Part shown: positions 47,208 through 58,358 of the stretch, in pieces
How the letters are laid out: every line of letters starts with the position of its first letter
Numbering within the stretch: the first letter of the stretch is position 1
Assembly: GCA_047495785.1 (NCBI GenBank)
Contig: JBLDXI010000024.1
Location: 1,240,001-1,304,000, forward strand
DNA length: 64,000 nucleotides
Direction of reading: 5' to 3'
Origin: Lepidodermella squamata
Taxonomy: Eukaryota > Gastrotricha
Made by a program: the position numbers and the translations under genes
Notes under the pieces: generated by a model
What the model saw: only the letters and a program-made list of their open reading frames with translations
What the model was told of the DNA's origin: nothing
Database searches by the model: none

Positions 47208-47594
47208 ACAGCACAAATATCGCGTGAAATATTTATTTTCTGCCTGAGACCTCAATAAAATACCTGCTATTGTTTCCACCTTTCGAAAATGGGCTGAATT
47301 TATGTCTTATATGCCCGGAGAATATGCCGGATATGGAGAATATAATATAGTGAAAATATGACAGATTCAGACCACCAATTGAATGTAGAATTTTCCCGCG
47401 CGCTCCAAGTTTTGCCTGCAAAAATTCGAATAAAATAGCGCGAGCGAATGCTAGTTCCTTTTGGCAACATAATTCAGAATTGTTGCTATTGAAGATATTG
47501 TTATCATATGTGAAGATATGCTCTAATTACTGCAATGATTAAGCTAGTTGAACATGAGTGTCAGTAATCCTGGTATGTTATAACTTCTTGAGGG

Positions 47595-48919
47595 TTAAAT
47601 TCCGCAATCGTGCCTTGGATATCCATCTGCGCAATCGCACATCATCGCGGAACAACGTTTTGCGATGTTACAGTCGCACAATTCTGCAAGTCAAGCGTAA
47701 ATTAATTGCTCAGTTATACCAAAGAAACTTACCCTGGTCGCAGTTGGGTCCTTTCTTGAAGCGGCTAAAGCAAGAACACTCGTTCAACCCTGTGCGGTAC
47801 TGTCCAGGTGGACATTTACTACCAAGGGCTGGAAATAGAAAACTAGGTCATAATAAAAACCTTCGCTTGAAGAATTACGCAAATCGCAATAGGTGCCAGC
47901 CCAACCCGGCAAGCATTTGCAAGCCGTTAGCGAAGAGCAGAATCCATTTTTGCAGATACGTGGATCACATGCGACTGAAAAATCAAAATGTATTCAAACA
48001 GAGGATCAGCTGAATCATTTTATCTTACTAGCATCAGAAACACGTAAATCTATGACCTGATGGCGTTGGGGGAGAACTCGATTGTTGCTTGTAAAAGCCA
48101 CAACCCAATCATCGCGAGTAGGCAGTGCTGTTGTTGCCTTGTAGTTGAACGCTGTGAAGGTTGTGACGTTCCAAGATGAATAGTCCATCTGTCGAAGCAA
48201 CAATCAGATTGGTTATAAGGCGAATCTTGCAAACCAACCTTGAAGTTGATGCCATTGGTGAGGGTGATGATCACGTTGAATGTCCCGCCGGACATCAGGT
48301 CGCGGTAACTTCTTCCATCGTTCCAGGCGGATAGTACATAGCTGCCCAAATCGCTAGCGTTTGTCGGCGTTCCGGTGACTAGCGTAGCAATACGGCCAGA
48401 ATAGGGGGTGAACCACACGTTCAATCCTATGAATGCTGATTCGTTCATGTAGTAGGTAACAGCGTTGTTATCTGTCAGCATTGGCTCGGGAATTATGAGT
48501 AGACGTGATCCCCAACTTCCACCGCAACGGAAATCAAAAGTTGCATTGATGACAAGATCGCCGAGGCCGGAGGGTAGTCTCTGCAATAAAATTGTCGAAA
48601 ATTGAATGAGCCATGTGACTTTGTGGTATGATACTAACCTTCTTCGACACTAAGTAACCGTGAGTGTTTGAATTGCATTCAGTGTTGCCACCAAGCGTTA
48701 TGCGATTGTCTGGCTGTAGGAACGGGCCTGCCCAGTTCCCGCCGACTTTCCAGTTGTCAACTGAAATAGGAAATGAAGAAATATAATTAATCCGATCGGC
48801 CTGGTGATTAATTTTTTACGGTTTCCATCCCCTAAGTACGAGTAGTCGAGTTTGACGCCGCCGAACACAGAACATGAAAGCGAAAGCAGGAAAAAGATTG
48901 ACGGCAAGACGAAGTTCAT
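47595..48919 (-). CDS. Secreted EGF-like protein 2
   Basis: Seven exons on the minus strand: 48919-48820, 48760-48639, 48580-48239, 48188-48029, 47974-47879, 47828-47733, 47685-47595 (last acceptor read as following 47684, exon 89 bp to 47595); 334 aa. Same plan as protein 1: signal peptide, N-terminal region (WKVGGNWAGPFLQ, SGLGDLVINATFDF, DGRSYRDLMSGGTFN, LPTRDDWVVAFTSNN), then CDPRICKNGFC with CKCLPGWAGTYC, CPPGQYRTG with CSCFSRFKKGPNC, and CDCNIAKRCSAMMCDC. Every intron position and phase matches protein 1. The N-terminal region is not one I can name; it has alternating hydrophobic strands and may be a beta-sandwich (inference). Confidence 0.8.
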
Positions 48920-50480
48920 CTTCAGAAAATGTTACGTTAGATTATTGATATGCTTAAGATGCGAGTGTAAGTCGCACTTCGTTTCGAAAAATTGAGACCA
49001 GCCGCATGAAATATTCATTAAAAGGTGCTATTAATGGAAAAATCAATTGACCTTTTCCGTTTGTTTCAAATGCCTTTTGTCTTCCAGCATGGCAACCAGC
49101 TTTTTCTGAACGTACAAAAAGGCGTCCAGAAAATTCTAATATCCACTGCTATAACGTGGTCGAATTTGGAGACTTCCACGGGAAAAAAGCCCTATGAATT
49201 TATCGTCCTGTCACGTGGCTTCAGTGTCGCCTCATGAATTTATTAGCGATAATTTTATGCTCACAAGGTATTTATTGAAGAATGAAAAAATAAGTTCATG
49301 GTGGTAAATTAGCGGCTCAAATTATTAATAAGGTTTTTTCTCCTCAATGAGGCAAAACATAGTGTGCATATCCTTATGAGCTGTATTGGATGCAACGAGT
49401 TCCAAAACCATTCATTTCATATTTCGCGCACTTGAGAAAATAAATTCTGTGAATTTGAATATCCCCCAGGAGATCATCCTCCACGCAAGTTTGAAGGTAG
49501 TCATAAGCCTAAGCCAAAATCGTCACTTGAATTCGTGAGACTTCTTTTCCGGTGTAGGACTTTTGACTTTGTTCATGAATGTCTCCTAAGCCTTCGTGGA
49601 TTCAAACATCGTTTAAGACACATGAGATTTTTCTTTCGGAACCAAAAGCTAAACATGAAAAGGGATTGATCCGCAGAGAATGATTTTACTTCTCCGCAGA
49701 CTTCCGCCTATGTCCGAAATTTTCAACGGTTTTCCACAGCGGTATTTATTGCTCCAAAGAAGTGCAAAAGAAAGATCGCATCGAAGACAAATACTAATCA
49801 ATACATTTCCACAAGGTCATAATTTTGTCATTGATAGTTAGCACAGCATCGTGCATTATCCTTTTGTTACATAACTTCAATGAGTCGAAATCTGAAATCG
49901 AGATCGAAGCTATCAACAGAGCACAATATTACAGTGTATATCCAACACAGCTGTTTTGTCTTTCCCGCAGTTATGGCTAATGCTTTTCCTTCGCTTGAAC
50001 GAAATTTCTGGGTGCCGACTGCGACTGGCTTCCTCTAGCAACTGTTTCTGTTTGCGAGAGTGACAATAATTTATAATCGATTGAATAAAAAACGAATGGC
50101 AGTGGTTGGATAATCGCCAATATTCGTCGTTGCATAGCATCGATCGTCCTGTTTTGTTTGTAAACGATGAACACCTAGACACATTAATAAATCGGCAATG
50201 TTCTACTTTTTTTTATAGCCGCAACAATATCCAGGGTACTAACGCATAGGGGTAAATTACATGATATATTGCGTCACAATGAAGCGTTATTGGTTTACAT
50301 TATTTACAAATTAAATTATAATCGTTACTATCGTCTATGTTTCCCGCTGATCGCCAATATTATGACCGTTGCTAATGTCTGCTTTTTCGACCTGATTATG
50401 TGTGCCCTAAGGACTATAAATACTGGAATTCGTATCGGTTAACTACATACTACATATTACACTTATTCCTTACCCTAAAT
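48920..50480. other. Intergenic, no gene supported
   Basis: A TATAAATA box at 50415-50422 lies about 60 bp before the ATG of channel D. No other feature seen. Confidence 0.45.
50415..50422 (+). promoter_or_regulatory. TATA-like box of channel D
   Basis: TATAAATA, 59 bp before the channel D ATG at 50481; spacing fits transcription start near 50445. Confidence 0.4.
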
Positions 50481-51959
50481 ATGTTAGCCACTACTGTATT
50501 CGTCTTGCTTGCAATTCAAGGTATTTCACACTCTATGAAGCAATAATCGCGTATTTACTTTTTCCTTTATTTAGACGCGTCAGCTCAGATAACAACGCCA
50601 GCAGTTGGTACGACTTTATCGACTGGTACGCCAACTCAGCCAGCTGCTCCTAGCTCTTCAAGCATTCCAACCTCAGCAGCAGGGGCTCCGACTCAACCAG
50701 CAGCGGCTCCAAATAGCTTTTCGACCATTCAGACCTCTGCGGTTACACCAACTTCTATCACTGCTTCTAGCAATCCAACTCGTACAAGCGCCTCGGTAAC
50801 TCCTGATCCTAACATCGGCGATCCATACCCGTCAACAACTTCCGAAGACTTGGTTGCGCAATGCAAGGACATTAGCCCGAAAATCCGATGCCCCCGAAAC
50901 AACGACCAGCCTAATCCTATCAACTTCGTCTTCATCATGGACAGTTTCGGCGATGTCACTGATGCAGATCAAACTGTTTCGTTCACTATGATAATGGTCC
51001 TGAGCTGGAATGTCACGACATGCAACGCTTCAACCACTGGCTCTGGTCTTACTAAGAAGGACAGGATTATGGTGTCTGACGTCACAGAAGTCTGGCGACC
51101 GATAACCTACTTCACGTCAAGCGCCGACGATACGAGATTGAAGAACGACAACATTGCTGATGACATGGACATCGTTTTCATACCCGACACTCCTAACAGG
51201 ACGCTTCAATTTTACTGGCAAAAAACCGGCCCTGCTGTTGCTAGCTGCGATCTGAATCTGAAAAATTTCCCAATGGATGTGCAAAATTGCACCTTTGAAT
51301 TCGCCCTGAAAGAAACAGTTAAATACGTGTATTTCAAAGACATCGACTTCTACCCGCCTGATTTGGGCGATGGCGATTCCTGGTACTCTTTAGGCAGTTC
51401 CTTTTACACTACCACCGAAGGCTATGCCTCTGATTCCGTGCTGAATCGACAAGGTGTTAGTCGTGCTCGTTTTTCGATTCGAATGCGCCGCCGGCCAGCT
51501 TTTTACTTCTATTCGTTGCTAACCCCTAGCTTCGTTCTCGCGACGTTAACCCTGGCATCGTGGTTGTTTGACAACTCTACAGCTGAAAGAGCAACATTTC
51601 AAGCCACCCTGCTTCTAACTCTGTTTGTGGTGCAGTCCGATTTCATCAATGCAATGCCTAAATCACCCACTCGAATTTTACTCGCTGATTATTTGTTTTT
51701 CTTAATCGTTTTCACCGGCGCTTGTACGTTGCAATCAATGTTCATGTTTTGGCTAGCAAGTGTCTACATGCCGATGGTTGAAGATAGGGATGAAGATGAC
51801 GCCAAGCCATGCATCGATGGCGAGAGAAAGTACAAATGCTGCAAAGGCCGTTTAAATATTAAGGTGGTTCGACTTTTTGACCTGTTTTGTTTTTTGATCG
51901 CTCTTATCGCTTTTACTATCTTTACAATTATTACTTTTTCTTTGACCCTGGCGCCGTGA
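50481..51959 (+). CDS. Cys-loop ligand-gated ion channel subunit D, mucin-like N terminus
   Basis: Exons 50481-50520 and 50575-51959, a 54-bp phase-1 intron, 474 aa. Signal peptide (MLATTVFVLLAIQDASAQ), then about 75 residues rich in Thr, Ser, Pro and Ala with repeats of TPTQPAA and APTQPAA type, a likely O-glycosylated stalk unusual for this family. The receptor domain has VWRPITYF, a Cys-loop CDLNLKNFPMDVQNC (C-x13-C), and helices with LLTPSFVLATLTLASW, ERATFQATLLLTLFVVQ and the M2-M3 loop MPKSP. The M3-M4 loop is about 40 residues with an acidic cluster and two Cys. No nicotinic vicinal cysteines and no Pro-Ala-Arg anion motif, so ligand and ion selectivity are open. Confidence 0.88.
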
Positions 51960-52486
51960 TGTTTTTTGAAGCTATGCAATGAAAGCAACGAATGACTAAT
52001 GAATGAAGTAAGTGCATTATTCACACCCTTGAAGTTCGGTCAATATCTCATCTATTGTTCAGTGTAAAATGGGGTGAATAAAAGATCTATTGTAAAACTC
52101 GTTTTGGGTTTTTGGGAGGCTGCTACCCAGAAACAAATGTCAGCTGACTCACTCGCTGCGGACGCAATCGATCAGTGAAAAAAGTTGACATTTTCCTTTG
52201 ACAAAAAAACAAGGACACCGCGGACCGCGGAAGTCTGGCCTAATATAATGTTGAGGCAAAAACGTTTGGAAGGTCACATGCATGGTCAGATTTTTTCCAT
52301 CCGAAATGTGGTGCCAAGTTTTTTTTACACGAAACCCACTTCCGTTTTACTGATGAAGTTGAACAAGCCATGTGTGTGAGTTCGAACTCTAACAACGAGT
52401 TTCAGCTGTCAGCTTTCAGCTATGCGTCTATATACTAAGTGTGCATACTCTAGTCAATAGCCGGTTTTTCAATTCAAAAACCATCC

Positions 52487-53860
52487 ATGGCATCATCTGC
52501 TGAGACCGGTGCTGATGAAAGGTCACTGCTCATCGCGTTGGAGCGAAAAACCTGGTCGCCAGACGAGCACGTGATCATTTACGACCCTACCTCCCGCGCT
52601 CAGAGCCTCGCCCTGCTCGACTGCGCGTTTCTTGACAACGAAATCATCCGGCTGATCAAAGTCGAGGGGCGGAGTTACTTTGGCGTAACCTACGACCAGT
52701 GGCTCGTCACTAATGGGTTGTACTGCCTGGAATTCTGCGCGAAACACCCGGTAAATGTGCATGAAACCTCTCGAGTTTCTATCATCATCTCAAGCAAACT
52801 TGTCTATCGAGACTGTAAGGTCTACGAGCAATGTAACGCGAAAATGACGCCGGTTATTCGAGACCGGATGCGGCACGTCCTCGGCATGGCAAATTACTCA
52901 TTTTGCCTCCGAAACAGCGAGCATGTGTCGAACTACGTATTCCGAGGAAAATGGATTAGCAATCAAATGGGAAAAGGCCGACCGTTGTTCCAGCAGTTCA
53001 AGAAAGCCCTCATTAAAGAGGGGGAGGAAATTATAAGGAAGATCAACCGATTTCCTGGCCACGTTCAGCCGAACCCGTTCGAAGAGGCGAAGATTTTTTG
53101 CGATTTAATTAAAGATAATTTAACCGCTGATCGAATCGAATTGAGTCTGGAAAGATTGGACCCAAAGCCAAATGAGGATATTTTCAACATTTTAGTAATT
53201 GGCCCGCCTGGTATCGGAAAATTCAAACTTGTCAACGCGATCTTCAACCAGGAAATTATAGCATCGGAAGACGGCAATTCAGAGGGTGTTTATTTTGTCT
53301 ATGGGAACGGAAAAATTCACAACAGAGCGAAAACACGAGATGAATTACGGCCGGTTTTAGTCGCCGATGTTTCGCTGAGTGACCAGGTCTTCTCTGGCTG
53401 CCCCTTCCCGGAAAAATTGCGCCTGAGAATAAGCCGAGATGTCAAACACCTCGACGCTGCTATCCTTGTGTTCGACTCGAATTTTTCTGACAAATCCTGG
53501 ATAGAAAATGTCAAATTTATGCTGGAATGGATGCGATTCAGCTCGAGAAATAGCATGCGGTTCATGTTTGTCATCCTAGTGAATGAAGCCCACAGTAAAT
53601 CGGTGGATGAATCTGAAATTCGAGCGCATTTTTATAGGATTTTCAAAGAAATTGAGGAGCCTCGTTCGGATGACTACAACCTGCTGGAAATTGTCAAATT
53701 TCCACCTGAAAGGAGCGAGAAAAGTTGGCACAATATCAACACGTTTTTGCGTCGGCTAGCCGGTGTTCATCGCATTTCGCTGCCGCCTTTCCCGACGGAG
53801 GGTGAAAGCAGAATGCAGCATTTAACCGAGCTGTTTAGGAATATATTTACCACAATTTGA
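52487..53860 (+). CDS. LRAT-like domain fused to a degenerate P-loop GTPase
   Basis: A single exon of 457 aa. Residues about 20-165 resemble the LRAT/HRASLS acyltransferase fold: DEHVIIYDP with His28, and YSFCLRNSEHVSNYVFRGK ending W-I-S-N-Q, which lines up with the family's N-C-E-H block. The nucleophile Cys is Ser144 here, so normal thiol acyltransferase activity is doubtful. Residues about 233-430 resemble a dynamin/AIG1-like GTPase: ILVIGPPGIGKFKLVNAIF is a Walker A with Phe246 in place of Ser/Thr, VLVADVS stands where DxxG is expected, and VILVNEAH where NKxD is expected. Both domains therefore look catalytically impaired. There is no signal peptide, so it is cytosolic or membrane-associated. 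Being intronless among split genes, it may come from retroposition. Pairing of these domains is unfamiliar to me. Confidence 0.7.
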   Translation: MASSAETGADERSLLIALERKTWSPDEHVIIYDPTSRAQSLALLDCAFLDNEIIRLIKVEGRSYFGVTYDQWLVTNGLYCLEFCAKHPVNVHETSRVSIIISSKLVYRDCKVYEQCNAKMTPVIRDRMRHVLGMANYSFCLRNSEHVSNYVFRGKWISNQMGKGRPLFQQFKKALIKEGEEIIRKINRFPGHVQPNPFEEAKIFCDLIKDNLTADRIELSLERLDPKPNEDIFNILVIGPPGIGKFKLVNAIFNQEIIASEDGNSEGVYFVYGNGKIHNRAKTRDELRPVLVADVSLSDQVFSGCPFPEKLRLRISRDVKHLDAAILVFDSNFSDKSWIENVKFMLEWMRFSSRNSMRFMFVILVNEAHSKSVDESEIRAHFYRIFKEIEEPRSDDYNLLEIVKFPPERSEKSWHNINTFLRRLAGVHRISLPPFPTEGESRMQHLTELFRNIFTTI

Positions 53861-54295
53861 ATTTAGTGAATCGAATGAGAGACTCTGCTTATAGAGATAT
53901 AGGTTTGAAACCTGTGAAAATAAATTATTAAGCTAGACTTTTTTTTGGAAATCTTAAACTTTTGTTATTCTTCAGCACTGTGTAATTAAATGATGACCTT
54001 CCGTGAAGAAACTAGGTCAGTGCGCCCAGCTAATTTTTATTACTTGCTGATTTTTGAAGAAAACTCATAATTTATTACTTCGCAGATGATGAGACAGACC
54101 TCGCATGATAGAGATCGATTACGATGCGTAAATAACAACAAAAATTCGCATAGTCACACCCATGGGGTTGGTACCACAATTTAAAAACAGTATTTACTTC
54201 CTTTTTATTTGCATTTTTTCTTGTTTTTCTGAGCATCTCAGAGGACAAAAATCTACAATAGAGAAAAATTCCGAGAAAAATCATAATTTCCAAAA

Positions 54296-55521
54296 ATGAT
54301 CGCTTTTCACATGCTATTTTTGTTGATATTTTACTCAAATCTTGAAATTTCGATTGCATCAATAAGCGAAGTGTTATATATCAACAAAGGCGCTAACAAT
54401 TCACGCGAAACATTCGAGCCAATTGATTTCCTACTGAAAAGATGTCCGATATCAGCGGCTGTGAGAGACCCGGGCCCGATATCACGCATCAGCCTTCAGC
54501 TAAGACTCGATCGATTCGTCGCAGTCGACGAGCAAAAATCGTCATTTTCATTCATTGGAGCGCTGATTTACACCTGGACTGTGCCATGTGTTGCTAGGGT
54601 GTCTAGAAGCCCTGAGTGGCCGTTGAACTGGACTGAAGATATCAGTAAAATCGCCGATCCTAGCCAAATTTGGACGCCTATGGATTTTCCTTTCAAAGAT
54701 GATAGATTGCTCTCAACTTCAGCTACGGTTTCGCCTTCTTCTGGAATTTTCACCTCAATTCTGAATTATCAATTTTCAGCTGATTGCGACATGAATTTGA
54801 TGAACTTTCCATTCGATACCCAGAGGTGTTCGGTTAAATTTAAACACTACCCATCGCCGAACATTGCCGTGAAATATGAACGAAATTCGAGATTCATCGG
54901 CGAAAGTGATTATTGGGACATTTTGAACATGAAATCTGCAAGCGATGCTGCATTGACTGAATTTCAAATAGTCTTGAAGCGACGATCTCAATATTTTGTC
55001 TTGCAATTCATTATTCCTAGCCTGGCGCTAAATATCCTCATGACCGGAATATTCCTTATTAGAGGTTAGAAATTTTTCAAATTTATATATAGATTTTTCT
55101 CAATTTTTATTAATTTTAAGGCGAAACTTGTGGCCGTTTATGTTTGTCCATGGGATTAATATTATCGAATATCGTCATTTTTGTGAGTTGGCAATTAACA
55201 ATATAATAAATTTTTATTATTTTTTCTGATTTGAAGGGACATGCGCTTAATTTTGCTCCCAGATCTCCGAAACCGACAGCCGGCTGCTACTATCTACTCG
55301 GCTCAATTTTCTACGATTCGTGCTGCTGCGCTTACGCCATTTTCGCAGCGTTTTTCGCGTCTAAGAATCGAGCGCAAGAGATTGTTTATTTACGACCATT
55401 TAACGGCTTCCGAGCTCGTCCTGTGACGAGAAGTTTCTACTTTGACATTATCGCTTTTAGTGTATCCTCAGCCATTCTTATAGCTTTTAACATCGTTTAC
55501 TTCTCAGTTCTCGCCTCGTAA
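54296..55521 (+). CDS. Cys-loop ligand-gated ion channel subunit E
   Basis: Exons 54296-55064, 55121-55182 and 55237-55521; 371 aa. Signal peptide MIAFHMLFLLIFYSNLEI, receptor domain with IWTPMDF in place of the usual W-x-P loop, Cys-loop CDMNLMNFPFDTQRC (C-x13-C), M1 FIIPSLALNILMTGIF, M2 LCLSMGLILSNIVIF and an APRSP M2-M3 loop. The 62-bp middle exon carries M2 and has the same length and phases as in channel F. Cysteines are frequent in M3 (YDSCCCAYA). M2 is shorter and less like the classical pore helix than in A-D, so gating could be altered. Confidence 0.85.
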
Positions 55522-56647
55522 TAATCGTTAACAAAATATAACATCAATGGTTCCTAATAAAAATATCCAATAAAAATGCTGGCGAAGGGTATATGAAAAA
55601 GTTACACGGGAAACGCTCCTCTTGATATTCGACGCAGTTTTTATTATAATATTTGGTATTAATTCCAATTATTTTTTTACGAGCTCAGGTGCTATTAGCC
55701 TTGTTCCTTGGCTCTATAATACTGCCCTAAGAAATAAGGCGGTAAAATAGAGCCTAATTAGGCTCAAATGAACAGCCGCTCTGATAATAATGAGCACTTG
55801 TTATTTTGCAAAACCCCTTGATATAGGCAAATTATACACAGCTCGTTTTTTTAATATGCTCACAGCAACTTAACGCTAAAAAAAATCTAATGGTTGGAAT
55901 TTGATTATTTTCTATCAATCACCCGTTTTTTTGTAATTTTCAGGTCGCGGAAAAAAACGCGTGATTTGATCAACAAAATGGCTCGTTTCAATATCGCAAA
56001 TGCGCCATTAATCGGGATTATTTTGCAAAAAACCGCAATTTCTATTATTGTTTAGACCTCACTTCTAGTTTTGAACTTTCACCAGTTTTTATTCAATTTT
56101 TGCATGACTGGTTCTTGTATAAAAAAAAGAAAACGCAAGTCCGTAGGATATTCTTTATTCTGCACTAATTTTTCTTGATTTATCGAAAAATCATATAAGA
56201 GCCAAATGAAATAATGAGCACCTTTTCTCTGAACGCGAGTAGCGGATAATTTTTTACGAGCATCAATATTGCGATAATAAAAATATAATATTTTACGACT
56301 GCGCCCGCGCGCGAGATGCGTGTTCATTGTTATTTGAGTGCGACTCGCCAACCGGCGATTTTTGGCTTTCATCTCGCACGTTCTGGCACGCTTGCTTTCT
56401 GATACATATGCATCTTACAATAGATAAGCACTATTCTGTATAGCGCATTACTTGTAAAAATATTGGGATACTTATACAGCTCTGATTACCTAATTAAAGA
56501 ATATTCATAAATAATTCAGTTTTTTATTTTGGCTCAAAGCGAATTTTTCTAAAATTAAAAAAAAATCGTTACGGATTCTATCAATTATAGGTTTAATGGT
56601 CTTACCTCATGTAATCGCTTCCAGAATCTTTTGAAGGGTCCTATGAA
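55522..56647. other. Spacer between channels E and F
   Basis: AT-rich, no gene supported. GCGCGCGCG near 56308-56315 is low complexity. Confidence 0.4.
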
Positions 56648-58008
56648 ATGAACCGGTTACTATTTGGTACTTTTATCATTATCGGCTTTCTTTTGGCGCA
56701 AATTCCAGCTCAAATGCCATCGTATCGCCGGAATGGCGAGGCTGCTTTCGATCCTTCGGCTTACCTACTATCAAAATGCCGACTGAGCCCTAGCGTTAAT
56801 TCACCTGAGGAATTTTCCGGCTCGCGGACGAAGGTTCATTTGTTCTTCAAACTCGATCGATTCGTCTCACTCGACGAAACTCTGGAGCAAACAGTCATCG
56901 GCGGCGGTATTAGCTACCGTTGGATTGTTCATTGCGTTAAAAGGGCTGCCCACACCCAAGAATGGCCGTCGAATTTAACAACAATGCCAAATACTGCGGA
57001 TCGGGAGAAATTCTGGTCACCCCGATTCGGCCATGCTAATGCTGTTAGCGATTATTCAATGCGGAGTGAATTCCACCCGTTTCTAAGCATCCTACCTCAC
57101 GAAGGGCTGTTCGTCGGCCTTCAAACCGGGACATTTGTCTCGTTTTGCGACGTTAATCTACGCAGATTTCCGTTTGATGTTCAAATTTGTAAAATCGAGC
57201 TGTTGCTGCTGCAATCGATGAATTTTGTTGAAATAACGCGTATCGGCTTTCTTCACACCAATGCTACGTCGCCGATGGGCGATAACTTCGGGTGGACTTT
57301 TGTTGGCAATGCGACCGAGGTAGTCATCACGCATGACCCGCCAATGGGCTACTTTGAACAAGCCGTGTTTTCTTTCACGCTGAAACGGCGCCATCAGTAC
57401 TACGTCTTTATGCTGCTGACACCGAGCATTTTCATCAGCATCCTATTTCTTGGGCTTTTTCTCATCCCCGGTAAGAAAAAATCTACAGAATTAAGGAATT
57501 GAAAATTAAAATAAATTATTAGATTTATTTACATTTTATTTTATGAAATTTTAAAATTTTGAAAAAATAATCAATTTATATTTTTTGAAATTTTTTAAAA
57601 TAATTTTAGGTGACGATGCCTCACGAATACTTTACGTTGTTTCACTCCTATTGTCTCATCTCGTCTTTCAGGTCGGTTGAAGTTTTTGTTCGCAATTTTC
57701 ATGATTTTTAAATTAAAATTTTCTATTTAATTTAGGATGAACTTTTCGATGCTATGCCCAAGGCGACTCGGCCGACAATAGTTGGCTACTACGTGTTCGC
57801 GCTGAATATCTTCACGTCAACGCTATGCCTGTACACCATCATCATTTACTACCTGTTTCGAATAGACTCGAGAAATTTCACGCGAGAAGTCTACGTTGGC
57901 TCGTCTACCGTAATGCGGATAACGCTGATTGAAATCGCCGTCGGAATATTAGCCATCACTGCCTACATTTTTATAAATATTTTCATCATCTGCCTCTACA
58001 TGACTTGA
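56648..58008 (+). CDS. Cys-loop ligand-gated ion channel subunit F
   Basis: Exons 56648-57470, 57610-57671 and 57736-58008; 385 aa. Signal peptide MNRLLFGTFIIIGFLLAQ, receptor domain with KFWSPRF, Cys-loop CDVNLRRFPFDVQIC (C-x13-C), M1 LLTPSIFISILFLGLFLIPG, M2 ASRILYVVSLLLSHLVFQ and the M2-M3 loop MPKAT. The M3-M4 loop is about 20 residues. A minimal upstream ORF (ATG AAA TGA) overlaps the start region at 56643-56651. The middle exon is 62 bp, as in channel E, its tandem paralogue. It converges on nothing; the chitin-binding gene follows on the same strand. Confidence 0.87.
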
Positions 58009-58358
58009 AAAAATGAAAACTACGCCGGAATTTAAACGCGCTGAAATTGGCTTCCACCAACAATTTTTCACAATTTTTATTTTTGGTTAAATAAAATTAA
58101 TAATTGACGTTAACTTTTTCACAGGATTTCAAAGCTAAACAATGATATAAAAATTGAAGCATGGAATGGTTGCCCTCATCGACTTTGCTACGTCGAAGTT
58201 TGCCAGTTATTTCTTCTGAGATCAAGAATAAGACCGTCATTATTGTTTTTTTTGCTCTCGCGATTCTTGCAATTAAACACGCGTTTCTTCGAGTCCCAGT
58301 AGAGTGACTAAAAAATGTTTATTCAAGAAATCCTTATCAAAGAAATCGCACCTTAAAA

